Origin: Gautieria morchelliformis
Taxonomy: Eukaryota; Basidiomycota; Agaricomycetes; Gomphales; Gomphaceae
Assembly: GCA_015179125.1 (NCBI GenBank)
Contig: WHVA01000239.1
Span: 62,001 to 126,000, forward strand
DNA: 64,000 nt
Direction: 5' to 3'
Position 1 is the first letter of the stretch. Every line of letters starts with the position of its first letter. Shown piece by piece: positions 1 to 11,991 of the stretch. A program made the position numbers and the translations under genes. The notes beneath the pieces are model-generated. The model was not told the DNA's origin. It saw nothing but the letters and a program-made list of their open reading frames with translations, and ran no database searches.

Positions 1-1340
1 ATGGCTGGCGTGATAAGCAGCTACAGCACAGCCAAGACAGAAGCTACAGCAAAGCAAGGGTGTGGCAGTGGGAGGCAGTGAAGGCATGGCATGACACAGC
101 TGGAGGAACAAGCAGCTACAGCAGAGTGGCAAGACTCACACCACAGGTCCTCAGGGTCACTGGCGAGCTGCAGCACAGTATCCCAAGCCCCAGTCATGAC
201 TAGGAGAAGTCAGTGTCGTTGACGACACATGTGGGTAGAATAGAGACTGCTTAACCAAACATGGACAAATGTCACAATGCGGGTGACTTCGAGGACTGGC
301 AACATACACAGGTGGCCAGATAGGCATGGTGTCGACATTATAGACATGTTATATACACATTCTTTGCAACAGTTAGCATATTAATTCATGTTCAAAATGG
401 CACTGAGGCCTTGGTGTTTGGCTGGCAATACATCGATGGTGTTTGTTGAGGTTTGCAGAGGGCCTGTGGACCCACTGTTCCATTGAAGGACAGTTATTTT
501 GTTGGCATAGCTGGTCTGGTGTTTCCTTGGGGGAACATCTCAGCATCTCATTGGAGGGTTTCATCAATGTACCCCAGAAAACGTGTGAGTAGGTACTTGC
601 CAAAGTCAATCAGATGCACTCTTTCCATTGGCCAACGGCCATGGCAATACCCCAGGCCTCCACAAGCCGGGAAAACCAGAGGTCAACACATGACCAATAG
701 TCCTCCCCCTTTTTCACCCTTGCAACAGATGACTTCTTTCACTTTTTGCCATCCTTGTCTCTGATGCCAGTGCTTTCTTCGTCTTCAGGCTCCACTTCGA
801 CTTGGTCAACCAGGTTGGGATTTTCATAGGTACAGCGGCCCTGGAGGGTGCTCAGTCAATCAGAATTGAGCTTGAGATGGAGCGCATGAACCAGGAGCGC
901 ATTGTGCACACTATACAGTGGGTTCAGGTGGCTACCCAGCCCTCCAGTCTTGTATTTCACAGCACTTTCGAATGTGAAGGGAGCCAGACTCTGGGTCTTC
1001 CCTCCCAGGCAAGAGTCCTGGATCTGGTCCCAGGGGTCAGGTGGATACAGGGGAAAGTCTGACTACTTATATCGGCACGCCAGCCATTTCGGACCCTGGA
1101 GCATATGTGTCGTATGGTCCTGCCAATTACACGCTTGCAGGAGGGATTGCCAAAGACATTGGTAATTGCCAGTCGCTTCCAGTACTTGCGAATGACGGCC
1201 TGCAAGTGAACGGATGATGAGTTGGGGGCTCAACCATGTGAAGTTATGACATACCTCCATGTCCAAGAACAGTGTCACAGATGCCATCTGATGGCACTCA
1301 TAGATCTGGTCTTGGGCCACAAGCCGGATATCTTTGTCTT
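1..1340. other. No assignable gene
   Basis: Only short frames are open on either strand. On the minus strand, pieces around 373-609 and 960-1320 read like protein but are split by stops and frame changes, so this may be a decayed gene. I do not recognise the family. No LTR, terminal inverted repeat or tRNA-like fold was seen. Confidence 0.4.
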
Positions 1341-1556
1341 TATAGATTTGAACTTAATTTGACTATATTTAATCTTTAATCCCAGGAACAATTATAGAAC
1401 TTAAATCTGATTTTTTTTTTCAGATTCAGAATGAAGATCTCTAATGATTCTTAAGTAATAAGAAGCATTGGCCCTGACGCTTGAGCCCACTACTGTCTCG
1501 CGTGAATCGCCCGACCACCAGGCACAGTCCAGCCTGTTCGTACGAAGTGTCACCCA

Positions 1557-1982
1557 ATGTTTCTATTGTTGGACAATGAAGGCGAAAATACCCCAACCCC
1601 AAAGAAGGCCAAAATGGAGCCTGGTCCGCAACAACCCCTTTCAGAGCGAGCTCGGAGCCCTTCGATAGAGGTGCTACCAGATGATCCACCATCTCCGCTG
1701 CGTGGAAAGGGACACATGAGCGCGCAGGTTGCTGAGGCAGAGCAAGGGTACCCTGAGCATGCCTTTGTCACAAATATATACACCACCCCTACAGCACCTC
1801 CCCACCCCAACCCACACTTCACACACACGCCCACACCAGCCACCCGATCCCCACCATCCCACACTTGCCTCCTCAGGTCCACATACATCCATAAAGCCCA
1901 CAAACACGTCATCCTGGAGAGCCACGGATCGGTGGTCAATACATCAAACCGCGGGTATGCCCCTGAACCCAAGTACATCTGA
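1557..1982 (+). other. Possible exon-like ORF, unknown
   Basis: A 141-codon open frame is hydrophilic and Lys/Pro/Glu-rich in its first 55 residues, with a basic KKAK motif near residue 17, as in a disordered nuclear protein. After that it turns into Pro/Thr/His low complexity from a CCCAC-rich stretch. No domain is visible. A 197-codon frame overlaps on the other strand, so coding status is undecided. It could be one exon of a decayed gene or chance. Confidence 0.15.
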
Positions 1983-2028
1983 TCCATGGAGTGGTATGAC
2001 GGCCAGCCCGCCGGCCACTCATATTTCT

Positions 2029-2056
2029 CTTCTTTTCTTTCTTTCTTTCTTTCTTC
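2029..2056. repeat. (TTTC)n microsatellite
   Basis: A short pyrimidine run of TTTC/TTCT units that includes five consecutive TTTC-type units. It interrupts the weak open frames on both strands. Confidence 0.8.
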
Positions 2057-3283
2057 CATATCACTTGTTTCTGATGTCCACACCATATCCCACCCTTCCC
2101 ATTTGATAGACAGAGTATATACACATTCTGCAGTAACCGGCACACAAAACCCTGTAGCCTAGTCTCCGCACCCGCACCCTCACACACCAACTATGCCTAT
2201 CCATTCTAGCTCACTCGACACAGTAGTTAAAAAGCCGCTGCATGTACAGTACATTCCTCAGTCAATTGAACTCACCCTCTCACAAGAACTTGTTTGTTTC
2301 GACGCATCTACCTGTGTATTCTCCATCAGTCTTATTCACTCTCCAGAGAAATCTTATAGACCCTTGTCCTTAAAACACACTCTCAGTTCAGCTTCACTTG
2401 GAAGCTTGAATCATATACCTATCACAACTCATCATATTTGACTTAGATATCTTCTCAGCCTTCCTCTTATGGTGGAAGATTTTTATTGGAGTAAATGTCC
2501 ATTTTTCTTGCAGATGTTCACAGAGTTAATGGTATTCCCCTCCATAGCCCAAGCTGGGTATGAAGCCAGCGAAGTGTGGAAAATGCCTCCACTATAATCA
2601 CACGTGTAGTGGGCAGGTGGGAAAAATGTGTGGGTGATGTATCCACAATTGCTGGGCATGTGTGTCGCCAGAGGGTAAGCTGTTGTATTATGGATGGGAA
2701 ATCAAGTTCTATCCTAGTACTCTTGCGCTGATACTCGCGCATACGCATTACCGACACCGCATCTATTACACGCGCATGCGTTATCAGACACGCACGCATC
2801 TAGCCGGCCCCCTTTAACCCTGAGCCGGGTTCCGGGGCCACTCGAGGCACAGATCCGAGATGGAGCGCAGAAGGCGCTCCATCGTTCCTGAATGACATAT
2901 TAGCTCCACAGTAATATAGAATGAGCTCCACAGATCAAGGCACAAGTACCTGATGACCAGATAGGTACATCCTCCAGCACCGGTGCATACATCATGCACC
3001 GGCGGCATCTGTTCGCTCCACAAGTGTCATTCACATCTTTCATAGCATAGCTTCGTTCCAAACTAGTTAAATAGCTAGGAAACATGTATAGAATGCTAGG
3101 CAGTAAGAAACTCCATTTAGCTGGCTGTTTGAAGCCACAGTTCTCGTTGTTTTGTCCCCAGACTCGCTTCAGCCCTTCATTGGTGCTTGAAGACATTTCT
3201 CCTTAGTTCCCTTGACCCCTCATCATACACATACGTAGCTGCTTGCGCGCCGTGACTTACAACATGAGACTTTTAGATTAAAA
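2057..3283. other. No assignable gene
   Basis: Short frames only. The minus-strand frame 2518-2799 (93 codons) has no recognisable motif. A perfect hairpin (2859-2883) is the only ordered structure seen. The stretch ends at the LTR boundary at 3284. Confidence 0.4.
2859..2883. repeat. 10-bp perfect hairpin
   Basis: GATGGAGCGC pairs with GCGCTCCATC across a 5-nt AGAAG loop. No U-tract follows, and no flanking repeat links it to a transposon end. Function unknown. Confidence 0.6.
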
Positions 3284-4340
3284 TATTAATTAGTGCCTTT
3301 TAACGAATGAAATCTATTGCTTAGTGGTTGAAACCACTGTGTTCGCCTCTCTTCTATGTGCTGACTAAGCCCTTCGAGGCGCGTCCAGCACTGATGAATG
3401 AGGGTCACGTGACCGCGTCGATGGAAGAATGGTGTCGATCCGAGGGATAGTCAAATCAAAAGCGTTCGCTTTTAAGGTAGTATAGAGTGAGCAGTAATAA
3501 TAGACTCTCAACGAAGATTTGGAATAAACTATTGAGATCTGGGTTCTGCAGCTATCAAACAAGACTACAGCAATTTCAAGAGGCAGAATAATCGATTCTG
3601 GATTATTTCGTTCATACATTTGTACTAGCTATTTATACTATATTGATAGTAACTACTAGTGTTCAAGATATTGGATGGATGGGTCGAAAAACTACTTTGT
3701 AACTAAGGGGTGACTAATTTATAGTCATAAAGTCATGGGGTGATGGGGATGGTGTCAGGATTGTCTGGGCCTTGGAATAGAGATCTGTACCTAGTATACA
3801 AAGCCCCTGTCCACATGTTGTTAGGATAGTAATCATTCAGACGTGTCATGGGATTTAAGTAGAAAATGGATTTGATTTTACCCTGCCCAGCATATATGCT
3901 GGGCTTGGAGATAGGGCCACTGTCTCTGTGCCTTTCTTGTGTGGCAGCTGATTGAATATACATGTTGCAGATGACTTTCTCAGGTCACTCCACAACACCC
4001 TATACCCCTGCGCAGTCTGCTATTCTCTGCGGCGTTTGGTGCCCGTACCCCTCGGTACCTATGGCCTGGCGCCTGTCGACGTCATGGCTGATGCCATCAC
4101 CCGATAGGTGCGCCGTCCCTGATCGACCGCACGTGGTCGACGCTCGAACTCCTGTATATCACCTGATTTGTGAGTAACATAGCATGACATAAATTTCGTG
4201 TGATTGTCATTTGCGCCGACATCTGTCATAAGTATAATTTCTGTTTCTTTTGATTTTTTTTTTGTTTTTCTTTTCTTTCTTTATTAGTTGCCTTTTATAT
4301 ATAAATGATTCGGGGCGAAATAGTTGCGTTTGTCACAACA
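3284..4340 (-). repeat. LTR A1, probable 3' LTR of element B
   Basis: About 1057 bp matching 45700-46752 along its whole length with many transitions. Read on the minus strand it starts TGTTGTGACAAACGC and ends near ATTAATA (a decayed AACA end). Just upstream on the minus strand is GAAAGGATATTTGCTTA, which could serve as a polypurine tract. That order (chromodomain, convergent gene, purine tract, LTR) matches the Ty3 element at 13793-22570, so I infer it is the 3' LTR of element B rather than a solo LTR. Flanks TAAAA and TAAGC are not a clean target duplication, as expected if only one LTR is here. Confidence 0.7.
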
Positions 4341-4414
4341 TAAGCAAATATCCTTTCGAATCTTCCTTTCATTGTTCGAACTCATGCAAAGTTTTGGTCC
4401 CTTGTTTAGATTAT

Positions 4415-5061
4415 GGAGGATGTTCACATTGACAACAATGTATATTCTTCTAGGATATATTAGATATCTTTTAAAATATCAACCCTAACCAAATTCATAA
4501 TCCATCATTTTGAGCAACTTGTATATTGTGGACATCCTAAATTTTTTTGAATGTTCTGATATTTTAAAAATATGGTTGTATGTGCTAAAGCATGGTGTGT
4601 ATTGATATAACAGAGCAATTTCAGATAGGATTTGGATGACTATATATTAAAAGTATACATGAAACATGTTAGATGTACAATCACAGAATATAGAAGCAAG
4701 TATGGACCATATGAGTACATGTTAGAAGTATACATGAAACATGTTAGATGTACACTCACAGAATATAGAAGCAAGTATGGACAATACCTGTACTATATTA
4801 TTATATATGGTTGAGAGATCTGATTAGAAGGTCTGTTTAAAATAATATGCATGTATAGTACAAAGATATGTAACTATTGATGTTTAGACAATAGGGTATA
4901 CACCTTTTCCTGGGGGAGCAGCAGACTGTGAGAAAGAACTTTAGGACCAGGATTAAGCATGCCTTACAGGTGCTGGCAACTGCCTCAATATTGATATATT
5001 TTATGAAATATAGATGAGCTAAGCTATATATACATATATATGACAGTTACAACCATCCCCC
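4415..5061. mobile_element. MITE copy 1 (TIR GGAGGATGTT, TSD TAT)
   Basis: A 647 bp AT-rich element that is the reverse complement of 23685-24256. It begins GGAGGATGTT, ends with the decayed repeat AACCATCCCCC, and is flanked by TAT on both sides. It has no coding capacity. It differs from the other copy mainly by a tandem duplication of about 75 bp inside 4650-4787. It interrupts the convergent accessory gene region of element B. Confidence 0.85.
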
Positions 5062-5067
5062 TATGAA

Positions 5068-5369
5068 GTGAAGGAGGAGGATGGTCGGGAGGCTGAGGCG
5101 AAGGAGCAGGGTACGAAGGCCAAGGCAAAAGGGAAGGCGAAGGATAAGGGGTCAACGGTGTGTCCATTGTCGATCTCTTTGAAGGGTATTCTTGGTAAGG
5201 CCCTCCTAATTTCCTCAGTATTATCTTTGGCTGATTTCCAGATACCTTCAAAGGCACTCGAACATCCATGCTGGTCGCTGAGGAAAGGGTGGAGGAGCTG
5301 GTGGAGAGGTCGGAGGACCTGAGGAGGAATGTGTCGGTGAAATTAAATGAATTAAATGGAAAGTATTGA
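5068..5369 (+). pseudogene. Convergent accessory gene of element B, 3' part
   Basis: This frame runs toward the element's pol gene from the opposite strand. The first segment is Lys/Ala/Glu-rich (AKEQGTKAKAKGKAKDKG). A likely intron at 5195-5241 (GTAAGG donor, CTGAT branch-like site, TTCCAG acceptor) separates it from a last exon encoding a Glu/Arg-rich coiled-coil-like tail (VEELVERSEDLRRN) that ends at the TGA 5367-5369, about 70 bp from the pol stop. The 5' part is cut off by the MITE ending at 5061. Position and layout match the spliced gene at 20107-21735, though the sequences are not obviously alike. Function unknown. Confidence 0.5.
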
Positions 5370-5438
5370 TGAATTAGAGTCTTTAGAATTATTGTGAACA
5401 TGGAAGTGTTTCTTGGATTTTTGGATTTTTATAAGGTC

Positions 5439-6903
5439 CTAAGCCTTGGGTTTCTTTGGGTACTTCACATGAAATTCAGCAAGTCTGCAAGCCAAATTAG
5501 TAACATTCGAAGAGGGTTCCCAAGATGTAGCCTCAGGAGTGTGTTTGTATCCCTTCCATTCTACTAAGTACTCCAGTCTCCTTTGGTGAACACGACTATC
5601 AAGGATTTTCGAGATTTCCTATTCATCAGCCAAGTTGATTTCAATGGGAGGTGGAGGATCTGCATGTCGACCTAGAATAGTAGATGGCATGGCTGGTTCA
5701 AGGAGGGATACATGAAACATGGGGTGAATCTGGCAAAGATCCAATGGTAAGCCTAAGCAAAACGCATGAGAAGATATTTTAGCCGTGATGGGGTACAGGC
5801 CAAGTCTTTGGTGATTGAGTTTCTTCGAAGGCCGTTTCATGCGAATATTTCAGGGGTCAAGCCATACTTTGTCTCCAACCTGAAATTCAGGAATTGGAAT
5901 GCGGCAACTGGTTGTGGCTGAATTTTACTGGGTAATTGATTTCTTTATTTGATCTTGAAGGTACTGGTAAAGGTCCTTGAGATCTGCCGAATGGCGATAA
6001 GCATCTTCAGAAGCAACCAAAGCGAGAGATACTTCGAGCTTTGTATGGAAACCCTTGTTAGTGAAGAAGGGTGTGACCTGTGTCGTCAAATGGGCTGTGT
6101 TGTTGTAGGCGAATTCAGCAAGGGGTAGCAGGTCAACCCAGTCATCCTGCTGGTAGTTGATGTAGACACAGAGGTACTGTTCTAGGATCTGGTTCACTGG
6201 GTCTGTTTGTCCATCAGTTTGGGGGTGATAGGCTTTGGATAGGTTGCCTTTGATGCTGAGGATTTTGCAGAGTGAGGTCCAGAATCATGACGTGAAATGC
6301 TTCCCTCAATCGGAAATGATATCGCTGGGACTACCATGTTTAGTGAATATGTGGAAAAGGAAGAGCATGGCAACGTCTCCTGAATCAATGTCTGAAAATG
6401 TCAGAATGAACAGTGCCATCTTCATGAGTCAGTTGACAATGACCAGGATCATGTTGTGTCCATCTGAAGGTAGAAGTCCCTTGATGAAGTCCATGGAGAT
6501 TGAGTCCCAGGGTTGTTGGCTGATGGGCAGGAAGCGAAGAGGGCCGAAGGGTTTGTGATGAATGGATTTAGCATGGCGACACTTGGAACAGGAACCGATG
6601 TAGTTGGTGACAAAGGTGGACATGTCAATGGTACTGTCTCCGAATGTTCTTCATCATTTTGATGATCCCTGGGTGGCCTGCTAACTGATGATCATGCAGC
6701 GAGCGAAGGATGTCCAAGCGAATATCATTGTGATCAGGGACATACATTTGCTGTTTGTATAACAGCATTTTGCCATCCTCTCCAAGTGACCAAGGGTCCG
6801 GCGTTGCATTCGGAGAGATGATCGCCTGGTCTCTCGACTGAGACTGAAGATGAGTGATGCAGGCTGAGGACAAGGGCTCAGTCAACTGGCCCTGTTGGAT
6901 GTC
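5439..6903 (-). pseudogene. Element B pol 3' half: integrase and chromodomain
   Basis: Minus-strand remains of a Ty3/Gypsy (chromovirus) polyprotein. In order: a region beginning IQQGQL near 6890, the HHCC zinc part of integrase (LHDHQLAGHPG, then CSKCRHAK near 6590), the first catalytic aspartate in SMDFIKG, the central AEFAYNNTAH segment near 6110, MFHVSLLEPA near 5710, and a chromodomain (EYLVEWKGY...SWEP) ending at the TAG 5439-5441. Several frame changes and stops separate the pieces, so it is dead. Upstream of 6903 the sequence switches abruptly to the Gag of element R. The missing upstream sequence resumes on the other strand at 43083-43110. Confidence 0.85.
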
Positions 6904-9188
6904 ATCAATCTGTTGAAGAGAATTTTGACCGGGATCCATCGCTGGATCCTCGGCCGCATTGTCGTGCCTCACAGCTGCTGTCCTTATACCGGACCTAAGC
7001 CGGGGGCACTCTGCTTTCTTGTGGCCAGGTTGGCCGCATTCAAAGCACATGGTGTTGCTTTGGCTGCCGCTGGGCCGATCGTTAGGCCGGCCCAACATTT
7101 TCGTTGGTGGGGCAGGTCATGGGGATGACCCTGACGCTTGAGGCTGTTTAGCTTCAGGCGGGCGTCCAGCTTGTGCTGGGCGTGAGGGGGGTAGCCGTTG
7201 TCCTGTTCCGCTTCTTGAGAACAGGCTGGGCCTGGTCAGGCCCGTTTGTGTCAACGGCTTGCTCCCTGTGAGCCGGGCAGCGCTTGCCGTTGCTGCTGCG
7301 CTTTCCGCACGGTGCATCCCCATGTTGTATTGGGATGCCTCCTCGATCATCCGGGCCGTCTCGAAGAGTTGCTCTATTGAGCTGCTCTCGGCATTATAGC
7401 CCTTTTTGAGAACCTCACTGCACAGCGTTTCGCGCAGCGCTGATACGAACCGTCTCCGGAACGTGTAATCGTCTGGCGGCTGTATCATACGTGCCGCGTA
7501 TTTCGTGAGCTCGTTCAGCATTTCCTGAACGGTTTTCATGCCCTGCATGACCGCATCGAACTTATTCGATGCGTGATGGTACGTCAGTGTGTGCAGGAAC
7601 CTTTTTTGAAGGCCTTGCATCACAGTTTCCATCGTCCAGCTGCGGACCTGGCGATCTAAGTGTTCAACGTTTTGAAGGAACCACTCCTGGGCTTCACCAG
7701 TGAGGTGAGTTCCCACGTAGCCGACCTGCATGTCTATACTGGTTGGCCCTAGGAGGCAATTCATTTTCAGCCATCTTAGGATGGCTGCCACGAAGATTTC
7801 AAACTCTTCGAGGTCAGATCCCCTGGCATATGGCTCGGGGTGAGCCAATTTCACGCTGGCTTTCGCTAGCACAGACTTCTCCGGGTCTGTGTCTGCGGCG
7901 TCTGCTAACGCCACACGGATCATCCATGTGATCCCATCGTACGGCTCCATTGGCACGACGTCGGCCTGGTCAGGGATTCCCTGGCCTTCCGTTGGGGCCA
8001 TGGATCGCTTGCGCGGCTGTGACGCCACGCGGGGCAGGCTGTTATATGCCCTGACTGGCCCCGGGCCCGGATCGGGCTTGGGATCAGGAGCATTTTGTGC
8101 TCTCGGTTCCGGGGGCATTTTGTGCCTGGTGTCCCCGGTCAGTCCCGCGTTGCGGATCCGCAGCCTGCTGTTGTAGGCTGCGTGCGCCTGCCGTGCGTCC
8201 TGTACGGCTTGCGTGAGCTGCTCATTGGGCAGCTGAGCGGTGTGGCTGTGGGCCACTGTCTCTTCAGCGTTCTTCGCTAGTAGCTCGAGTGCCCATGTGT
8301 GGCGGCGCGCGGCTGCGGCTTCTTTACGCTGCCAGTGTGCGACTTTGAGCTCTAAGCTCTCGGTCGTCGTTTCAGAGTCAGGCTCTGAGGCGACCTGATC
8401 CCTAACGATCTGTTGGATCATCTTACGGCTGTCTGTTGGGGCAGCCAGTTGCTCTTGAGGTTCATTCCCGAACCTTACGTCCTGTTCGACCGGAACGGCT
8501 GGCAGCGGCATTCCCTGCTTGTCCCGCTCCTTTCAGCACGGGTCCTCCACGTCACGACTGCGTTCGTTGGCTGCAGACTGTCGCGAGCTCGGATATGTTG
8601 CGTCGCGTTCCCCGCATGGGCGGAGGGCTTTCTGGACGTCCTCCAGCATGGCTGCGTCTTGCAGCCTGATCTCCTCCGCCTGGTGGAGTTCCTTGCCGAT
8701 TGCCATTAGGGCGGCAGTGGTGTTGTCAAGCTGCGATGCCAGCTGATCGTGCTTGTGGCGCGTCAGCATGCTTCGGTGCAGTGCAGCCTGCACTTGTTTG
8801 TTCAGGGCCTCTGCCATCTCGTGGTCGATGGCGTGAGCCCTCGAGCTCTTGCGACTGGAGCTCGAGTATTCCGAGTCCTGACCATCGTCTGGGGCTCGTC
8901 TTTTTTGCCGTTGTCCCCCTTCAGGGACGATCATCATCACTCTACTTCGTGAGCGTCGGTTTGAGTTGTGGCTTTGTGCCCGCCTCGACGTTGTTGCTCT
9001 ATCATCTGACGACGGCGAGACTTCTCTTCCCTTTCCTTTGTTTCTGGGCAGAGAGGAATGGGGGGGCGGCACCAGCTCGTTGCCCGGCGTCGTCTCTTCC
9101 TCGGCCACGCTCGACGAGATGTGGTCGGGGTTTTCCTCATCCTCTACTGAGGGAACGAGGGCGGTGAGATCTACGATCTCTCCATCTT
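6904..9188 (-). pseudogene. Element R Gag (coiled coil, capsid, zinc knuckle)
   Basis: One minus-strand frame of about 760 codons, broken only by two TGA codons (8533-8535 and 7117-7119), both where CGA would fit. The N-terminal third is acidic and Ser-rich, then a coiled coil (residues encoded near 8790-8590). The middle, from 8100 to 7350, is a Ty3 capsid-like region (YVGTHLTGEAQEWF). The end carries a CCHC knuckle, CFECGQPGHKKAEC, near 7050. No in-frame ATG lies close to the LTR; the first is at 8937, so the start may be spliced or mutated. The frame stops being Gag at the 6900-6904 inversion junction, and the protease half is at 43106. Confidence 0.8.
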
Positions 9189-9327
9189 CTACGTAGTGAC
9201 AGGTAAGAGTAAGATGCGATGGGGACCGCTGGCCGGTTCCCACGCATAAACTAGACAGTGGGTCCCTAAGGGGCGCACTGGGATTATGTAATAACTATTG
9301 TACATGTAGATACACAGGTTATTTACA
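9189..9327 (-). repeat. 5' LTR of element R
   Basis: 139 bp reading TGTAAATAACC...CTACGTAG on the minus strand. It matches 50311-50449 with three differences that I can find. The other copy is preceded by a purine tract and the present one is followed by Gag, so they are the 5' and 3' LTRs of one family. The four bases GTAG (9328-9331) sit between the LTR and the TTCAG target duplication. Confidence 0.85.
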
Positions 9328-9331
9328 CTAC

Positions 9332-10542
9332 CTGAATTGCTTTCATGAGCCTTTTCGATATCAAAAGATGATTGAAAGTCGTCATCATGGAACAGGGCTA
9401 ATTGAGGTACGCTTCTTCTTCGATCGCGTGTTATGGCTGTGTATCGGTTCATCATCGAGCTCTGCTTCCACTATGGTATCTTTGAAGTCAGTGGTTGTGT
9501 TTTAGGTGCTAATGGATTGCTTACAGGCAGAATGCTTTGATGTCAATGCATCTTTTCCTTTGAGTTCGTGAATGATGCTGCTTAACCACTTTTGGGACAC
9601 TGCAGACTATTATTAGATGTCCAGACACAGTAAGATATTCAAGGCCTACCAAGGTATAGCTTACTTTCCTGCCAGCCTTTACTCTTACCTCCTTTAGCAT
9701 CCACAAAATCATATCCATCGGGGACTTCACGGTGCAGCGAGAGGCCCGAGCGGCTTGCTTTCAGCAGGCGCCAGGTAAATTCATCACCAACCTCTGCTAC
9801 GTCATCCATAGGCTCAAAATCAGCAGGTAACATTTGCCGCAGCCACTCATCAAGCTTGCGAGTTGACCATTGGTTGGAGAACTCCAATTCGCCAGGATTC
9901 CTGAATATAGCAAAGGTGGCTTCGCTTAGCTGATTGATACGCTGTAAGTTCGGTTCCGTTGTTTCATTGAGTGTCTTGGTATCCTGTGATCTCAAGGTAA
10001 GTGTAGTCATTAATCAACGCAACGTTTGCTCACATCAATGCCTTCTGGCATTATAACAAGCAGTCGCACACTTGTAAATACGTCCCCACTGTTGCCCCTT
10101 TTCTGTTTTCCCACAGAACGTCTTGTCCCCCCTTTCAGCTGGGACATCTGTTATCTCTTGTAATTCATATTATGAATGTAAGCTGTACCTTTTTGCTGCT
10201 ACCCTCATTCTCACTCATAGCTGTCTTCTTGAGACCAGCAATAGCCTTGCGGCGTGCATCATCTTCGCTCGCGTGACATTTACCCTTCATCCTCGTTTTG
10301 ACAGAGCCTCCCACAGCAGCAGCCTGCGCTGTAAAAGTCGAAAGTAAGTCTTGAAAAGATTTGTTAGTGTTTGGTGACTGAGCTGGTGGTGTAGATGATG
10401 GTATCCGATGCCATGCGATGGTGTGTAAACAGCCCGCGCATGTGGTTGCTTCATTGATACCAATGCTTTCCTTTGGGACAAAATGCGGGCATGAGCAGAG
10501 AGAGCCGTTCTCTGCTCCAGAGTATTTGCATCTTTGAGCCAT
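9332..10542 (-). pseudogene. Gene G, exons 1-5a, unknown function
   Basis: Five exons read through in one frame on the minus strand: 10189-10542, 10034-10147, 9650-9983, 9525-9599 and 9332-9470. The introns are 41-54 nt with GT...AG ends. The product begins MAQRCKYSGAE and has a Cys/His-rich N-terminus (CSCPHF, then CAGCLH), possibly zinc-binding, followed by WSTRKLDEWLRQMLP and a basic HNTRSKKKR stretch. One base appears lost in exon 5 near 9395, so it is not intact even before the insertion. The coding sequence is cut after TTCAG by the LTR of element R. The rest lies at 50457-50831 on the other strand. I regard it as a member of an agaricomycete multi-copy family of unknown role. Confidence 0.65.
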
Positions 10543-11991
10543 GGACTAGAAGTGGAAAGGGTGAAAGAGTGTGAAGATTCAGTGTGTGATGACGCAAAAA
10601 AATTCACACGTAGCTCATACTGTATACGCTCATTATCTGACCATCTCTTGACAGAGTTGATTTTGACATGAAAACTAAATGATATTTCGATTCTACAGTG
10701 TGTGAGATACATTTTTGATCCATGCGCATGTGCGACGTTCTGCATCTCTTATGTTTTCTCCCGTGGCAGGCCCACCCCAACCAGACAATGTCTACGCTCA
10801 TATTTCACGAGAGACGTCCCACCTTCATCGATTTTGCCTGCCTCTCTCGCCATTGTACAAACGTACACGCAGGATCATTTTACAACTTACATGCCATGCG
10901 CGCCTAGGCACCACGCACGCACATGTAATTCAAGGTAAGGTTCGTTGTTCAGGATCTGCACTCCCCCTCAGATATCCATCAAACCCACAATTGTCTCACT
11001 CATCGTTCAAGTTTCCTACACGAGAGCGAGCTGATTTTTTTTCAAGGGCCAGAACACACGCCTCAACTGTGCTGTCATGGTGAGAATCCCACATGCCGCT
11101 GACCTTGGGAGTATCATTCAATTATGAGATGTCATGTTTGACAATTCAAATCCGGCAGGTTTTCAAAAATCAGACTTGTGTAGGACCCAATGGTGTCCAT
11201 GCCGATGTCTGTGCAATACCACAAATCCTTAGAGAAGCTAATCAGACAACGACTGAACTCCCTCAAGGCTCCAGGCAGGCCCCTCTTTGGGTATCGCGAT
11301 AGGTCTTATCCGACTTACGCTTGTCGCATCAAGCACATTCTGGAAACCTTGATCTTGGCCCATAGGCAAGCCTTGATAAGAAACCATGATGCAGACAGTA
11401 TCTCTGAGTCACATTGATCATGCCGAGCTTGTATAAATTCAACGATTTTACTAGAAACTTAACAGTTCCCATATTATTCACTGCATGGCTGCACCTTGAT
11501 ATCTCAGGGGTTCAGCACGCTCTGTGGTTTCTTCGCCACAGCATCTTGTGCCTATAATGTTTGCGAGGGAACCTCTGGTGCCTAGCAGACAGACACCTCA
11601 TCTAAACTTCCCAACATGTCAATGGGACGGGAACAACATGGCTACCAGACAGTGCCACTCGTAAACTTGCCTCAGCTCACCGTATCGACATGACACCAGG
11701 CCTCTTGCTTGTTTGTGAGATACTTCCTGCCGTAAGCTTCATTAAGGGTAAGGTGTTCATGATACTCACAGCTGGCAATAGGTGTACCAGGTGGTGTGTT
11801 GGAAGGCACCTCAAGATGGATGCATGAGAATTCCAGTCGGTTGCTGTCGAAGTGACCCTTGTGCAAATAAGGGTTGACTTTAATCTTGCTAATGCACACT
11901 TTGAGGTTCAGTGGACTCATAATACCGTCTAGGCGTAACAAGGAGGTGAACGTGGAGGAGAAGTTGGTCAGGTGCATGCAGGAAAGAGTTG
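10543..11991. other. Upstream of gene G; no complete gene
   Basis: No convincing gene. The minus-strand frame 11672-11977 (101 codons, LEVPSNTPPGTPIASCEYHE) reads like one exon, with a possible GTGAGC donor at its end. Its upstream side continues across the solo LTR at 11992-12986 when one AGTTG copy is removed. Family unknown. The remainder is short frames on both strands. Confidence 0.35.

Noticed and set aside
373..609. Possible kinase DFG-like motif (LIDFGKYLL) on the minus strand
   Set aside because: Only one short motif, with stops on both sides and no other kinase subdomain.
3365..3619. ORFs with MYERN/MYERD starts in the LTR A copies (also 45781-46035)
   Set aside because: Both lie wholly inside LTR A and diverge like non-coding sequence, with stops shifting between copies.
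4632..4814. 60-codon ORF with an internal 24-residue repeat
   Set aside because: It is the 75-bp tandem duplication inside the MITE; the other copy has no such frame.
5439..9331. 5.4-9.3 kb as one Ty3 element with a natural internal deletion from Gag to integrase
   Set aside because: The reciprocal joint at 43106-43110 and the uninterrupted relative at 33665-33715 are better explained by an inversion joining two different elements.
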